Source of the DNA: Pseudomonas peradeniyensis
GTDB taxonomy: Bacteria; Pseudomonadota; Gammaproteobacteria; Pseudomonadales; Pseudomonadaceae
DNA: 64,000 nucleotides
Direction: 5' to 3'
NCBI RefSeq assembly: GCF_014268935.2
Contig: NZ_JABWRJ020000003.1
Coordinates: 496,001-560,000 of the forward strand
This document shows, piece after piece, positions 8,713-17,020 of the stretch. A program made the position numbers and the translations under genes. Position 1 is the stretch's first letter; every line of letters begins with the position of its first letter. The notes beneath the pieces were generated by a model. The model was not told the origin of the DNA. It did no database searches and saw only the letters and a list, made by a program, of their open reading frames with translations.

Positions 8713-9393
8713 ATGCCCCACATCCTTATCGTCGAAGACGAATCCGCCATCGCCGACACCCTGGTCTACGCCCTGCAGGCCGACGGCCACAGCACCGAGT
8801 GGGTGACCCTCGGCAGCGCCGCCGTCGAGCAGCAGCGCCAGCGTCCGGCCGACCTGGTGATCCTCGACATCGGCCTGCCCGACATCAACGGTTTCGAGAC
8901 CTGCCGCCAGTTGCGCCGCTTCAGCGAGGTGCCGGTGATGTTCCTCAGCGCCCGCGACGCCGAGATCGACCGGGTGCTGGGCCTGGAGATCGGTGCCGAC
9001 GACTACGTGGTCAAACCCTTCAGCCCCCGTGAGGTGGCGGCGCGGGTGAGAGCGATCCTCAAGCGCATGGCGCCCAGGTCGGACGCGGCCAGCGAAAGCA
9101 CGCCGTTCCAGCTCGACACCCTGGCCATGCGCATCAGCTACCGTGGCCAGCCGCTGACGCTGACCCGCCACGAGTTCCGCCTGCTGCAGAGCCTGCTCGA
9201 GCAACCGCGCCGGGTATTCAGCCGCGAACAGCTGCTCGACGGCCTGGGCGTGGCTTCGGACGTCGGCTATGAGCGCACCATCGACAGCCATATCAAGAGC
9301 CTGCGCGCCAAGCTGCGCCAGGTCGCGCCCGACGCCGAGGCGATCCAGACCCACCGCGGCCTGGGTTACAGCTACAGTCCGGAACACGCCTGA
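8713..9393 (+). CDS. creB: Response regulator CreB (OmpR/PhoB family)
   Basis: 226 aa. Receiver domain with phosphoacceptor Asp52 in VILDIGLPD and the conserved Lys in DDYVVKPFSPRE (about residue 102), then a winged-helix DNA-binding domain (LTRHEFRLLQSLLEQP, about 155-170, to HRGLGYSY). The ATG at 8713 gives the canonical start MPHILIVEDE; the longer frame from 8620 runs back into the REP element. CreBC is a global two-component system tied to carbon metabolism and, in Pseudomonas and Aeromonas, beta-lactam tolerance. The stop overlaps creC by 1 nt (TGATG). Confidence 0.93.
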   Translation: MPHILIVEDESAIADTLVYALQADGHSTEWVTLGSAAVEQQRQRPADLVILDIGLPDINGFETCRQLRRFSEVPVMFLSARDAEIDRVLGLEIGADDYVVKPFSPREVAARVRAILKRMAPRSDAASESTPFQLDTLAMRISYRGQPLTLTRHEFRLLQSLLEQPRRVFSREQLLDGLGVASDVGYERTIDSHIKSLRAKLRQVAPDAEAIQTHRGLGYSYSPEHA

Positions 9394-10826
9394 TGCGCTT
9401 GGGGATTCGTATCTTCCTGGTGTACTTTCTGTTCGTCGGCCTGGCGGGCTACTTCCTGCTCAACACGGTGCGCGAGCAGATCCGCCCGGTGGTGCGGCAA
9501 TCATCGGAAGAAACCCTGGTGGACACTGCCAACCTGCTGGCCGAGATCCTTCACGATGATGTGAAGAACGGTACCCTGACCCAGAGCCGCCTGTCGCAGG
9601 TGCTCGCCTCCTATGGCGAGCGGCGCCCGAGCGCGCAGATCTGGGGGCTGGCGAAGAACCAGGTCAGCCACCGCATCTACGTGACCGACGCCAAGGGCAT
9701 CGTCCTGCTCGATTCCAGCGGCCAGGACCTGGGCAAGGACTACTCGCGTTGGAACGATGTCTACCTGACCCTGCGCGGCCAGTACGGCGCCCGCTCGACC
9801 CGCAGCGACCCGGACGACGAAAGCACTTCGGTGATGCATGTGGCGGCGCCGATCCTCGACCAGGGCCAGGTCATCGGCGTGGTCACGGTGGCCAAGCCCA
9901 ACAGCTCGCTGCAGCCCTACATCGACCGCTCCGAGCGGCGCCTGCTCACCCTTGGGTTGGGGTTGATCGTGCTGGGGCTGCTGGTCGGCGCGGCCTTGTC
10001 GTGGTGGCTGACCCGCTCGCTGCGCCGGCTCACCCATTACGCCCAGGCGGTCAGCGAGGGCGAGCGCGCCGCGCTGCCGCACTACAAGGGTGGCGAGCTG
10101 TTGCAGCTGGCCACGGCGGTGGAGCGCATGCGCACCCAGCTGGAGGGCAAGGCCTATGTCGAGCGCTATGTGCATACGCTCACCCATGAACTCAAGAGCC
10201 CGCTGGCGGCGATCCGCGGCGCCTCGGAGCTGCTGCAGGGCGACATGCCGCAAGAGCAGCGGGCGCGCTTCGCCGGCAATATCGAGCGTGAGAGCGAGCG
10301 CCTGCAGCAGATGATCGAGCGCCTGCTCAACCTGGCGCGGGTCGAGCAGATGCAGGCTCTGGAAGATGAACAGCAGGTCGCGGTGGCAGCGCTGATCGAC
10401 GAACTGCTGCTGGCTCATGGCGCGCGGATCGACGCCGCCGGATTGCAGGTGCGCCAGCGCATCCCGGCGGGCGTCAGGTTGCTGTGCGATCCGTTTCTGA
10501 TGCGCCAGGCCCTGGCCAACCTGCTGGACAACGCGCTGGATTTCACCCCCGAGCGAGGCGCGCTGGCCTTCGAGTTGGAGCGGGACGGCGAGCGAGTGGC
10601 CCTGAGCCTGTTCAACCAGGGGCAGGCGATTCCCGAATACGCCTTGGGGCGGGTCAGCGAGCGGTTCTATTCGTTGCCAAGGCCTGGGACCGGTCGCAAG
10701 AGCACCGGGCTGGGGCTGAATTTCGTGGCCGAGGTGATGCAACTGCACGGCGGGACGCTGGCGGTGGACAACGTCGAGGGTGGGGTGCGGGTGAGGTTGT
10801 GGCTGCCTGCGCGTCGACTCAGCTGA
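9393..10826 (+). CDS. creC: Sensor histidine kinase CreC
   Basis: 477 aa. A transmembrane helix at residues about 5-25 and another near 188-208 (LGLGLIVLGLLVGAALSWWL) flank a periplasmic sensor region of about 160 residues. HAMP, dimerisation and catalytic domains follow: H-box HTLTHELKSPLAAIRG, N-box LANLLDNALDFTPE and G-box STGLGLNFVAEVM. It should phosphorylate CreB. Translation is coupled to creB by a 1-nt stop/start overlap. Confidence 0.93.
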   Translation: MRLGIRIFLVYFLFVGLAGYFLLNTVREQIRPVVRQSSEETLVDTANLLAEILHDDVKNGTLTQSRLSQVLASYGERRPSAQIWGLAKNQVSHRIYVTDAKGIVLLDSSGQDLGKDYSRWNDVYLTLRGQYGARSTRSDPDDESTSVMHVAAPILDQGQVIGVVTVAKPNSSLQPYIDRSERRLLTLGLGLIVLGLLVGAALSWWLTRSLRRLTHYAQAVSEGERAALPHYKGGELLQLATAVERMRTQLEGKAYVERYVHTLTHELKSPLAAIRGASELLQGDMPQEQRARFAGNIERESERLQQMIERLLNLARVEQMQALEDEQQVAVAALIDELLLAHGARIDAAGLQVRQRIPAGVRLLCDPFLMRQALANLLDNALDFTPERGALAFELERDGERVALSLFNQGQAIPEYALGRVSERFYSLPRPGTGRKSTGLGLNFVAEVMQLHGGTLAVDNVEGGVRVRLWLPARRLS

Positions 10827-10840
10827 GAGGCAGGTACCCT

Positions 10841-10927
10841 GTGGGAGCGGGCTTGCCCCGCGATAAGGCCAGCCCAGGCAACATCACTGCCTGAGCGGGC
10901 CTTATCGCGGGGCAAGCCCGCTCCCAC
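10841..10927. repeat. REP inverted pair between creC and creD
   Basis: A 30-bp arm (10841-10870, GTGGGAGCGGGCTTGCCCCG...) and its exact reverse complement (10898-10927) are separated by 27 nt. The hairpin would insulate creD from creBC read-through, in keeping with creD having its own operator just after it. Confidence 0.85.
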
Positions 10928-10946
10928 GGTTGCCGTCCAAGCAATC

Positions 10947-10962
10947 TCCACACAATCTCCAC
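10947..10962 (+). promoter_or_regulatory. Candidate CreB box (cre-tag) upstream of creD
   Basis: The sequence TCCAC-N6-TCCAC (10947-10951 and 10958-10962) is a direct repeat with an 11-bp period, 67 bp before the creD start. The known CreB site is TTCAC-N6-TTCAC, so each half-site matches at 4 of 5 positions with exact spacing. creD is the classic CreB target. Assignment by motif and position only. Confidence 0.6.
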
Positions 10963-11028
10963 ATTCCCTCCCCGAGGGCTCCACGCGGCGGGCAGACACT
11001 GCCCACATCGCAAACGGAGCCCAACCCC

Positions 11029-12357
11029 ATGAACAAGACCCTAGGTTTCAAGCTTGGCCTGATCGCCGTGCTGATCCTGCTGCTGCTGATTCCCCTGCTG
11101 ATGATCGGCGGCCTGATCGACGAGCGCCAGCAACTGCGCAACAACGTGCTGGGCGAGATCGCCGCGAGCTCCAGCTTCGACCAGCTGGTCAGCGGTCCGG
11201 TGCTGGTGGTGCCCTATCGCAAGTACGAGCGGCGCTGGATCGACAAGGACGGCACGAGCGTCCAGGAGACCACCACGATGCACGGCAACCTCTACTTCCT
11301 GCCGGAAACCTTCGCGATGGATGTGGGCGTTGATACCGAGCTGCGCGCCCGCGGCATCTACCAGGCGCGGCTGTTCCATGCCAAAAGCCAGATCAGCGGT
11401 CGTTTCAAGCTGCCTGAGCGCTGGGGAATCGAGAAGGACTACGACGACTACCGCTTCGACAAGCCGTTCCTGATGGTCGGCATCAGCGATATTCGCGGCA
11501 TCGAGAACAGCCTGGAGCTGACCCTGGATGACCAGCGCCTGCCGTTCGAGGCCGGCAGCGGTGTCGACTGGCTGTCCGGTGGCGTGCATGTGGCCCTGCC
11601 GCAATTGAGCGACCAGAAAGCCCGTGAGTTCGACTACGCCTTCGACTTGGCCCTGCTGGGCACCGGCCAGCTGGCGGTGCTGCCGGTCGGCCGCAGCACC
11701 ACGGTGGACATGCGCGCCAACTGGCCGCACCCGAGCTTCGTCGGCAGCTATCTGCCCAGCCGCCGAGCGATCGACGAGAAGGGCTTCAGCGCCCACTGGC
11801 AGACCTCGTTCTTCGCCACCAACCTGGAAGAGTCCATGCGCCTTTGCGCGACCGTCGGCAAGTGTGGCGAATTCAACGAGCGTGCTTTTGGCGTGAGCTT
11901 CGTCGACCCGGTGGACCAGTACCTCAAGAGCGAACGGGCGATCAAGTATGCGCTGCTGTTCATTGCCCTGACCTTTGCCGGCTTCTTCCTGTTCGAGGTG
12001 CTGAAGAACCTCAGCGTGCACCCGGTGCAGTACATCCTGGTGGGTGTGGCCCTGGCGTTCTTCTACTTGCTGTTGCTGTCGCTGTCCGAGCACCTGGGGT
12101 TTGGCCTGGCCTATGGGCTGTCGGCGTCAGGGTGCGTGCTGCTGATCGGCTTCTACCTGGTTCATGTGCTGCGCAGCCTGGGGCGTGGGATTGGCTTTGC
12201 GGCGGGGCTGGCGGCGTTGTACGCGATGCTCTACGGGCTGCTCAGTGCCGAGGACTATGCGTTGTTGATGGGCTCGCTGCTGTGCTTTGGCCTGCTGGGC
12301 GTGTTCATGGTGCTGACCCGGCGGCTGGACTGGTCGCGGGTGGGGAGGGGGGTATGA
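11029..12357 (+). CDS. creD: Inner-membrane protein CreD
   Basis: 442 aa. N-terminal transmembrane helix (KLGLIAVLILLLLIPLLMIGGLI), a large periplasmic region with the family signature SGPVLVVPYRKYER (about residues 59-72), then five hydrophobic helices between about residues 305 and 430. CreD is the main output of CreBC; its loss or overproduction alters envelope and beta-lactam phenotypes, but its biochemical role is unresolved. ATG 11029 was chosen because it starts the conserved MNKTLGFKLG; the frame from 10930 would run through the upstream REP boundary and operator. Confidence 0.92.
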   Translation: MNKTLGFKLGLIAVLILLLLIPLLMIGGLIDERQQLRNNVLGEIAASSSFDQLVSGPVLVVPYRKYERRWIDKDGTSVQETTTMHGNLYFLPETFAMDVGVDTELRARGIYQARLFHAKSQISGRFKLPERWGIEKDYDDYRFDKPFLMVGISDIRGIENSLELTLDDQRLPFEAGSGVDWLSGGVHVALPQLSDQKAREFDYAFDLALLGTGQLAVLPVGRSTTVDMRANWPHPSFVGSYLPSRRAIDEKGFSAHWQTSFFATNLEESMRLCATVGKCGEFNERAFGVSFVDPVDQYLKSERAIKYALLFIALTFAGFFLFEVLKNLSVHPVQYILVGVALAFFYLLLLSLSEHLGFGLAYGLSASGCVLLIGFYLVHVLRSLGRGIGFAAGLAALYAMLYGLLSAEDYALLMGSLLCFGLLGVFMVLTRRLDWSRVGRGV

Positions 12358-12448
12358 GGGAGGATAGAGAGATTGGGCGGTGGTTGGCTGCGAGGATTGG
12401 TCAGTTGTTTCCTGTGGTACCGAGGTGAATTCTGGGGCTGCTGTGCAG

Positions 12449-12519
12449 CCCTTTCGCGGCACAAGGCCGCTCCTACAGGGTTGAGTGGACTCCTGTAGGA
12501 GCGGCCTTGTGCCGCGAAA
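12449..12519. repeat. REP inverted pair between creD and GST gene
   Basis: Same family as 8560-8633: CCCTTTCGCGGCACAAGGCC... at 12449-12479 mirrored at 12492-12519. It lies between convergent stops and probably ends both transcripts. Confidence 0.85.
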
Positions 12520-12547
12520 CGAGGGCGCAGCCCTCGCCGGCGGCGTC

Positions 12548-13162
12548 TCAGGCTACCGGAGCGGTAGCCACCATCGACGGCCGCTGGCTCACCTCGGCAT
12601 ACCACGCCGCCAGCCCCGGATACAGCCCACGCCAATCGAACTCAGGCTGGCGCAGGTCCAGATACCCCAACGCACAGGCCACTCCGATCGCGGCGATATC
12701 GAACCCCGAGGCGATCTCAGCCAGGTGCTCGCGCTCCAGGCTCGCCAGGCTGCGGCGGATCTTCTCGCCCTGTGCCTGCACCCAACCGTCCCACTGCTTG
12801 TCCGCCGGGCGCAGGAAGGTCTCGTAGCGGGTGGCCACCGCCGCGTCCATGATCGCGTCGGCCTGGGAGGCCAGGGTCAGTCGCCGCCAGCGTGCCGAGC
12901 CCTCGCGGGGGATCAGTGGCATGCCGACGTGCTGGCTGTCGAGGTATTCACAGATCACCCGGCTGTCGTGCAGCACGCTGCCGTCGTCCAGGCGCAGGGC
13001 CGGGATCTTGCCGATCGGGTTGCCCTGGTTGAGCTGCGCGTCGCCGTTCACCGGGCTGATGTTCACGCCCTGCACGGTGACGCGGTCCAGCTGGCCGGTC
13101 TCGTGCAGCACGATCATCACCTTGCGCACGAACGGCGACAGCGGCGAATGGAACAGGATCAT
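12548..13162 (-). CDS. Glutathione S-transferase family protein (YibF-like)
   Basis: 204 aa. N-terminal thioredoxin-like domain (MILFHSPLSPFVRKVMIVLHE) with the Ser/Pro pair typical of bacterial GSTs, the NPIGKIPAL cis-Pro loop (about residues 48-56) and DSRVICEYLD. An all-helical C-terminal domain follows. It may conjugate or reduce electrophiles with glutathione in the cytoplasm; the substrate is unknown. It starts 3 nt after the msrA stop on the same strand, so the two are probably cotranscribed as an oxidative-stress pair. Confidence 0.85.
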   Translation of the reverse strand: MILFHSPLSPFVRKVMIVLHETGQLDRVTVQGVNISPVNGDAQLNQGNPIGKIPALRLDDGSVLHDSRVICEYLDSQHVGMPLIPREGSARWRRLTLASQADAIMDAAVATRYETFLRPADKQWDGWVQAQGEKIRRSLASLEREHLAEIASGFDIAAIGVACALGYLDLRQPEFDWRGLYPGLAAWYAEVSQRPSMVATAPVA

Positions 13163-13165
13163 GGC

Positions 13166-13834
13166 TCAGTTGCCCTGCAGGCTGGGTGGCAGGCACACGC
13201 CGGTACCGCCGATACCGCAGTAGCCTTGCGGGTTCTTGGCCAGGTACTGCTGGTGGTAGGCCTCGGCAAAGTACACGGTCGGCGCCTGGGCGATCTCGGT
13301 GGTGATCTCGCCGAAGCCGGCCTTGCCCAGCTCGGCCTGGAAGGCGGCCTTGCTCGCGTTGGCTTCATCCAGCTGCTGCGGCGAGGTGCAGTAGATCGCC
13401 GAGCGGTACTGGGTACCGACATCGTTGCCCTGGCGCATGCCCTGGGTCGGGTTGTGCAGCTCCCAGAACATTGCCAGCAGCTCGCGGTAGCTGACCCGGT
13501 TCTTGTCGAACACCACCAGCACCACCTCGGTGTGGCCGGTCAGGCCCGAGCAGACTTCCTCGTAGGTGGGGTTGGGGGTGAAGCCGCCGGCGTAGCCGAC
13601 CACGGTGCTGACCACGCCTTCGCGCTGCCAGAAACGGCGCTCGGCGCCCCAGAAGCAGCCCAGGCCGAAGATGGCGAAGTCGATGTCGCCTTCGAAGAAC
13701 GGGCCGAGCAGCGGCGTGCCTTCGAACACGTAGTGGAACTCGGGCAGGGTCATCGGGGTTTCGCGGCCAGGCAGGGCCTGTTCCGCGGTGGGCAGGACGT
13801 TTTTGTTCACCAGGATTTCCGAACGCAGGGTCAT
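13166..13834 (-). CDS. msrA: Peptide-methionine (S)-S-oxide reductase MsrA
   Basis: 222 aa with the catalytic GCFWGAERRFW motif (Cys near residue 56) and the family blocks GYAGGFTPNPTYEEVCSGLTGHTEVV and FWELHNPTQGMRQGNDVGTQYRSAIY. It reduces methionine-S-sulfoxide in proteins using thioredoxin. The N-terminal extension of about 40 residues before the catalytic motif is usual for pseudomonads. The GST gene follows 3 nt downstream, and the neighbour order msrA-dipA-aceF-aceE is the one I remember from P. aeruginosa. Confidence 0.95.
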   Translation of the reverse strand: MTLRSEILVNKNVLPTAEQALPGRETPMTLPEFHYVFEGTPLLGPFFEGDIDFAIFGLGCFWGAERRFWQREGVVSTVVGYAGGFTPNPTYEEVCSGLTGHTEVVLVVFDKNRVSYRELLAMFWELHNPTQGMRQGNDVGTQYRSAIYCTSPQQLDEANASKAAFQAELGKAGFGEITTEIAQAPTVYFAEAYHQQYLAKNPQGYCGIGGTGVCLPPSLQGN

Positions 13835-13865
13835 GGCCGTTCCTCTATTTGATATTCAACAACCT

Positions 13866-13971
13866 GGGGCCGCTTTGCGACCCTTTCGCGGCACAAGGCC
13901 GCTCCTACAGGGGGACGCATGATCCCGGTAGGAGCGGCCTTGTGCCGCGAAAGGGCTGCAAAGCAGCCCCG
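13866..13971. repeat. Extended REP hairpin upstream of msrA
   Basis: Core arms 13881-13911 and 13925-13955 (CCCTTTCGCGGCACAAGGCC family) are flanked by further complementary sequence (GGGGCCGCTTTGCG / TGCAAAGCAGCCCC), giving a long stem. It lies between dipA (stop 14014) and msrA (start 13834), both on the minus strand, and likely ends dipA transcription. Confidence 0.8.
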
Positions 13972-14013
13972 GCAGGCAAGTGATGACTATAGTGCCCGAG
14001 CTTTACGCCGCTG

Positions 14014-16707
14014 TCAGTCCACCGGACCACGGGGATAGCGGCGCAGCTTCTCGTTCAGCTCGCGCCCCGGAATCGGCCGGTCGAACAGGTAGCCCTGGCC
14101 GACGTCGCAGCGGTGTCGGCGCAGGAACGCCAGCTGCTCGGGGGTCTCGATCCCTTCGGCGACCACCTTGAGCTTGAGGTTGTGGGCCATGGCCACCACC
14201 GCCGAGGTGATCTCCATGTCGTCCTGGTTGTCGGGGATCTCGTTGATGAAGCTGCGGTCGATCTTGATGATGTCGATCGGAAACTTCTTCAGGTAGCTCA
14301 GCGACGAATAGCCGGTGCCGAAGTCGTCCATGGCCAGGGTCAGGCCCAGGGCCTTGAGCTCGTCGAGCTGGCGGTGGGTGTCCTCGGTGGCTTCCAGCAG
14401 CAGGCCTTCGGTCAGTTCCAGCTCCAGCAGGTGCGGCGGCAGGGCTTCTTCCTTGAGGATGCTGCCGATCGAACTGACCAGCTCGGGGTCGGAGAACTGC
14501 TTGGGCGACAGGTTGATGGCCACATGCAGGTTGCCGAAGCCGGCTTCGCGCAACTGCTGGCTCATGCGGCAGGACTGGCGCACCACCCACTTGCCGATGG
14601 GGATGATCAGGCCGGTTTCCTCGGCCACGCTGATGAACTGGTCGGGGCGGATCATGCCACGCTCGGGGTGGTTCCAGCGCAGCAGCGCCTCCAGGCCGAG
14701 CAGGCGGCCGCTGCGCAGGCACAGCTTGGGCTGGTAGAACACTTCCAGTTCGTTCTGGGTCAGGGCGCGGCGCAGGTTGTTCTCGACGAACAGCTTGTAG
14801 CTGGCCTCGGCGTTGAGCACTTCGGTGAACACCTGGACCTGGTGTTTGCCGTTGGCCTTGGCCTTGTGCAGGGCCAGGCCCGCGTTCTTCATCAGGGTGG
14901 CCGGGTCGCTGCCGTGCAGCGGCGCACAGGCCAGGCCCACGGAGGCGGTGACGTTGATCAGCTGGTTGTCGACGAACATAGGTTTGTCGAGGGTGCGCAG
15001 CAGCTGGTGGGCGACGCCCTGGCCATCTTCCAGGCTGGTGTCGTCCAGCAGCACGGCGAACTCGTTGCTGGCGAAGCGCGCCAGGCTGCCGCCGTTGGCC
15101 AGGCTGTTGCGCAGGCGCCGGGCCAGGCTGATCAGCAGCTTGTCGCCGGTCTGGTGGCCGAGGCTGTCGTTGATCCGCTTGAAGTTGTCGATGTCCACCA
15201 GCAGCAGGCAGATGGGGCTGGCGCTGTCGCGGGCGAAGCGCTCGTCGAGGTTGCGGATGAACGCCGGGCGGTTGCCCAGGTTGGTCAGGTTGTCGGTGTA
15301 GGCCAGGCGCTCGATGCGCTGCTGGGCCAGCTTGCTCTGGGTGACATCCTCGTAGATGCCGATGTAGTGGGTCAGCTCGCGGTTGTCGCCGTATACCTTG
15401 GAGATCGACAGCTGGCCCCAGTACGGCTCGAGGTTCTTGCGCCGGCTCTTGAATTCGCCCTGCCAGCTGTTGCCCATGGCCAGGCTCGACGGCGAGTCGA
15501 ACAGCAGCTCGCTCAGGTTTTCCAGCGCCGGCAGTTCGGCCAGGTGATGGCCCTGGACCTCTTCGGTGCTGTACTGGGTGATCGCGGTGAAGCTGGGGTT
15601 GACGTATTCCACCACGCCGTCGCGGTTGACCAGCAGGAAGGCGCTGGCGCTCTGTTCCACGGCGCGCTGGAACAGGTGCAGGGCGCTGGCGGCGGTGCGT
15701 CGGTTGTGGTTGTTGATGACCTGGGCGAACTGGTCGGCCAGCTCGCCGGCGAAGGCGATCTCGTCCGATTGCCAGGCCCGTGGCTGGCCGGTCTGCTCCA
15801 GGCACAGCACGCCGACCACCTGGCCGTCGATGCGGATACTGGCATCGAGCATGGCGTTGTCGTCGGTGCTGTACAGCGATTCGGCCATCTCGCGGGTGCG
15901 CGGGTCGTGGCTGGCGTTATGGGCGTCGATGGCGCGGCTGGCGTGCAGGGCTTCCAGGTAGTCCGGGAAGCGGCTGGCGTCGATCGCCTCGGGCATGCGG
16001 TGCTGTTGGTCGCGGCTGTACCAGGCGCTGATCGGCTCCAGGCGCTGGTCGTTCAGGTACCAGATGCTGGCGCAGTCGACCTTGTAGATCTCGCAGGCGC
16101 TGCGGGTTATCAGCTCGGCGGCCTCGAGCAGCGAGTTGCCGATGCTGTAGCGCTGGCGCGCCAGGCGCAGGATCAGGTCCTGCTGGGCGCGCACCCGGTC
16201 CAGGTGTTCGAGCTGCTCCTGCTGGGCGCGCTGGTTCAGTTGCAGGGCCAGTTGCAGGCGGTTGTTGCGCGACTCCAGGTCATTGGCGTCGAGGTCCGGG
16301 GTGTCCTGGCGGTGGTCGTCGAACACTGTCAGGTAGCCGCGCAGCAATTGACGGTTGTGCTGCTTGTAGCTCTCCCCGACCTCCAGCAGGCGCAGTGGCG
16401 CCGGGCAGGCGTGCAGGGTGTAGCGCACCCGGTAGTAGCCGCGCTGGGCCAGCTGCAGCTGGATCTCGTCGTGCAGCTTGTAGCGTGCTTCCGGCTCCAT
16501 GAGGCTGGCGTAGGGCGAGCCGATCAGGGCGCAGAGCTCGGCGGCGGGCAGACCGAACTGGCGGTCGCAGGCCGGGTCGAGGTAAAGCATGGCCCAGCTG
16601 GCTTCGTTCAGCCGCTCGAAACGCAGCATGCCGAGCCGCGAGGGCACGGGAAGCTGCGTCACGACCTCGGCCGCCACACGGCTGGCGGCATCGGGTTGGC
16701 TTTTCAT
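14014..16707 (-). CDS. dipA: c-di-GMP phosphodiesterase, DipA-like (GAF-PAS-GGDEF*-EAL)
   Basis: 897 aa from ATG 16707 (MKSQPDAASR); the frame extends to 16794 but that part lacks family-like sequence. Domain order: N-terminal PAS-like region, coiled linker, GAF (about 210-350), PAS (about 370-480, VNRDGVVEYVNPSFTAIT), GGDEF-fold domain and EAL domain. The cyclase motif is degenerate (RFASNEF in place of RxGGDEF), whereas the EAL domain keeps LEALLRW, NLSPKQF, ELTEGLLL, DDFGTGYSSL and KIDRSF. The protein should therefore hydrolyse c-di-GMP and not make it. The ASNEF variant, architecture and position beside aceF match P. aeruginosa DipA (PA5017), needed for biofilm dispersal. No transmembrane segment is obvious. 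Confidence 0.88.
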   Translation of the reverse strand: MKSQPDAASRVAAEVVTQLPVPSRLGMLRFERLNEASWAMLYLDPACDRQFGLPAAELCALIGSPYASLMEPEARYKLHDEIQLQLAQRGYYRVRYTLHACPAPLRLLEVGESYKQHNRQLLRGYLTVFDDHRQDTPDLDANDLESRNNRLQLALQLNQRAQQEQLEHLDRVRAQQDLILRLARQRYSIGNSLLEAAELITRSACEIYKVDCASIWYLNDQRLEPISAWYSRDQQHRMPEAIDASRFPDYLEALHASRAIDAHNASHDPRTREMAESLYSTDDNAMLDASIRIDGQVVGVLCLEQTGQPRAWQSDEIAFAGELADQFAQVINNHNRRTAASALHLFQRAVEQSASAFLLVNRDGVVEYVNPSFTAITQYSTEEVQGHHLAELPALENLSELLFDSPSSLAMGNSWQGEFKSRRKNLEPYWGQLSISKVYGDNRELTHYIGIYEDVTQSKLAQQRIERLAYTDNLTNLGNRPAFIRNLDERFARDSASPICLLLVDIDNFKRINDSLGHQTGDKLLISLARRLRNSLANGGSLARFASNEFAVLLDDTSLEDGQGVAHQLLRTLDKPMFVDNQLINVTASVGLACAPLHGSDPATLMKNAGLALHKAKANGKHQVQVFTEVLNAEASYKLFVENNLRRALTQNELEVFYQPKLCLRSGRLLGLEALLRWNHPERGMIRPDQFISVAEETGLIIPIGKWVVRQSCRMSQQLREAGFGNLHVAINLSPKQFSDPELVSSIGSILKEEALPPHLLELELTEGLLLEATEDTHRQLDELKALGLTLAMDDFGTGYSSLSYLKKFPIDIIKIDRSFINEIPDNQDDMEITSAVVAMAHNLKLKVVAEGIETPEQLAFLRRHRCDVGQGYLFDRPIPGRELNEKLRRYPRGPVD

Positions 16708-16870
16708 CGAAGACTCGCTTGAACTGGGGCGCGGCCTGGAGCACGGCGCATCGGGCAAGGTTGCATCATGTCCCGTGGGCTGGCAAGCGGCCATGGGGGA
16801 TGCTGTGAACAGGTTGTCGGCTGCTCTCGCAGAATCTGTAGGACCGGCGGGCGGCAGACGATCGCATCCC

Positions 16871-16903
16871 CCTGTAGGAGCGGCCTTGCGCCGCGAAAAG
16901 GGG
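16871..16903. repeat. Single REP unit between dipA and aceF
   Basis: One copy of CCTGTAGGAGCGGCCTTGCG followed by CCGCGAAAAGG, without an inverted partner. It lies upstream of dipA and downstream of the aceF terminator. Confidence 0.65.
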
Positions 16904-16929
16904 GCAAAGCCCTCCCAGCAATCCCAGGC

Positions 16930-17012
16930 AAAAAAAGCCCCGCCAATTGGCGGGGTTGAGGTACGAGCGTGGCAGCTCGAAAACGGTGCTGCCCCTCGAG
17001 TGAGGGGCAGCG
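16930..17012 (-). terminator. aceF: Double-hairpin terminator of aceEF
   Basis: Reading the minus strand after the aceF stop: a 10-bp stem (GCTGCCCCTC paired with GAGGGGCAGC, 16989-17012), then a perfect GC-rich palindrome (16938-16955) followed by seven T residues. The second is a textbook intrinsic terminator for the aceEF transcript. Confidence 0.85.
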
Positions 17013-17020
17013 TGCAGCTA

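Noticed and set aside
14113..16722. An 869-codon open frame on the plus strand opposite dipA, and similar long frames opposite aceE, glnE, the TonB receptor, glcB and the cNMP/CBS gene
   Set aside because: These are antisense shadows of GC-rich genes with strong codon bias. Their translations are low-complexity (Gln/Val/Gly/Ala/His-rich) and match no family, while the opposite strand carries clear motifs.
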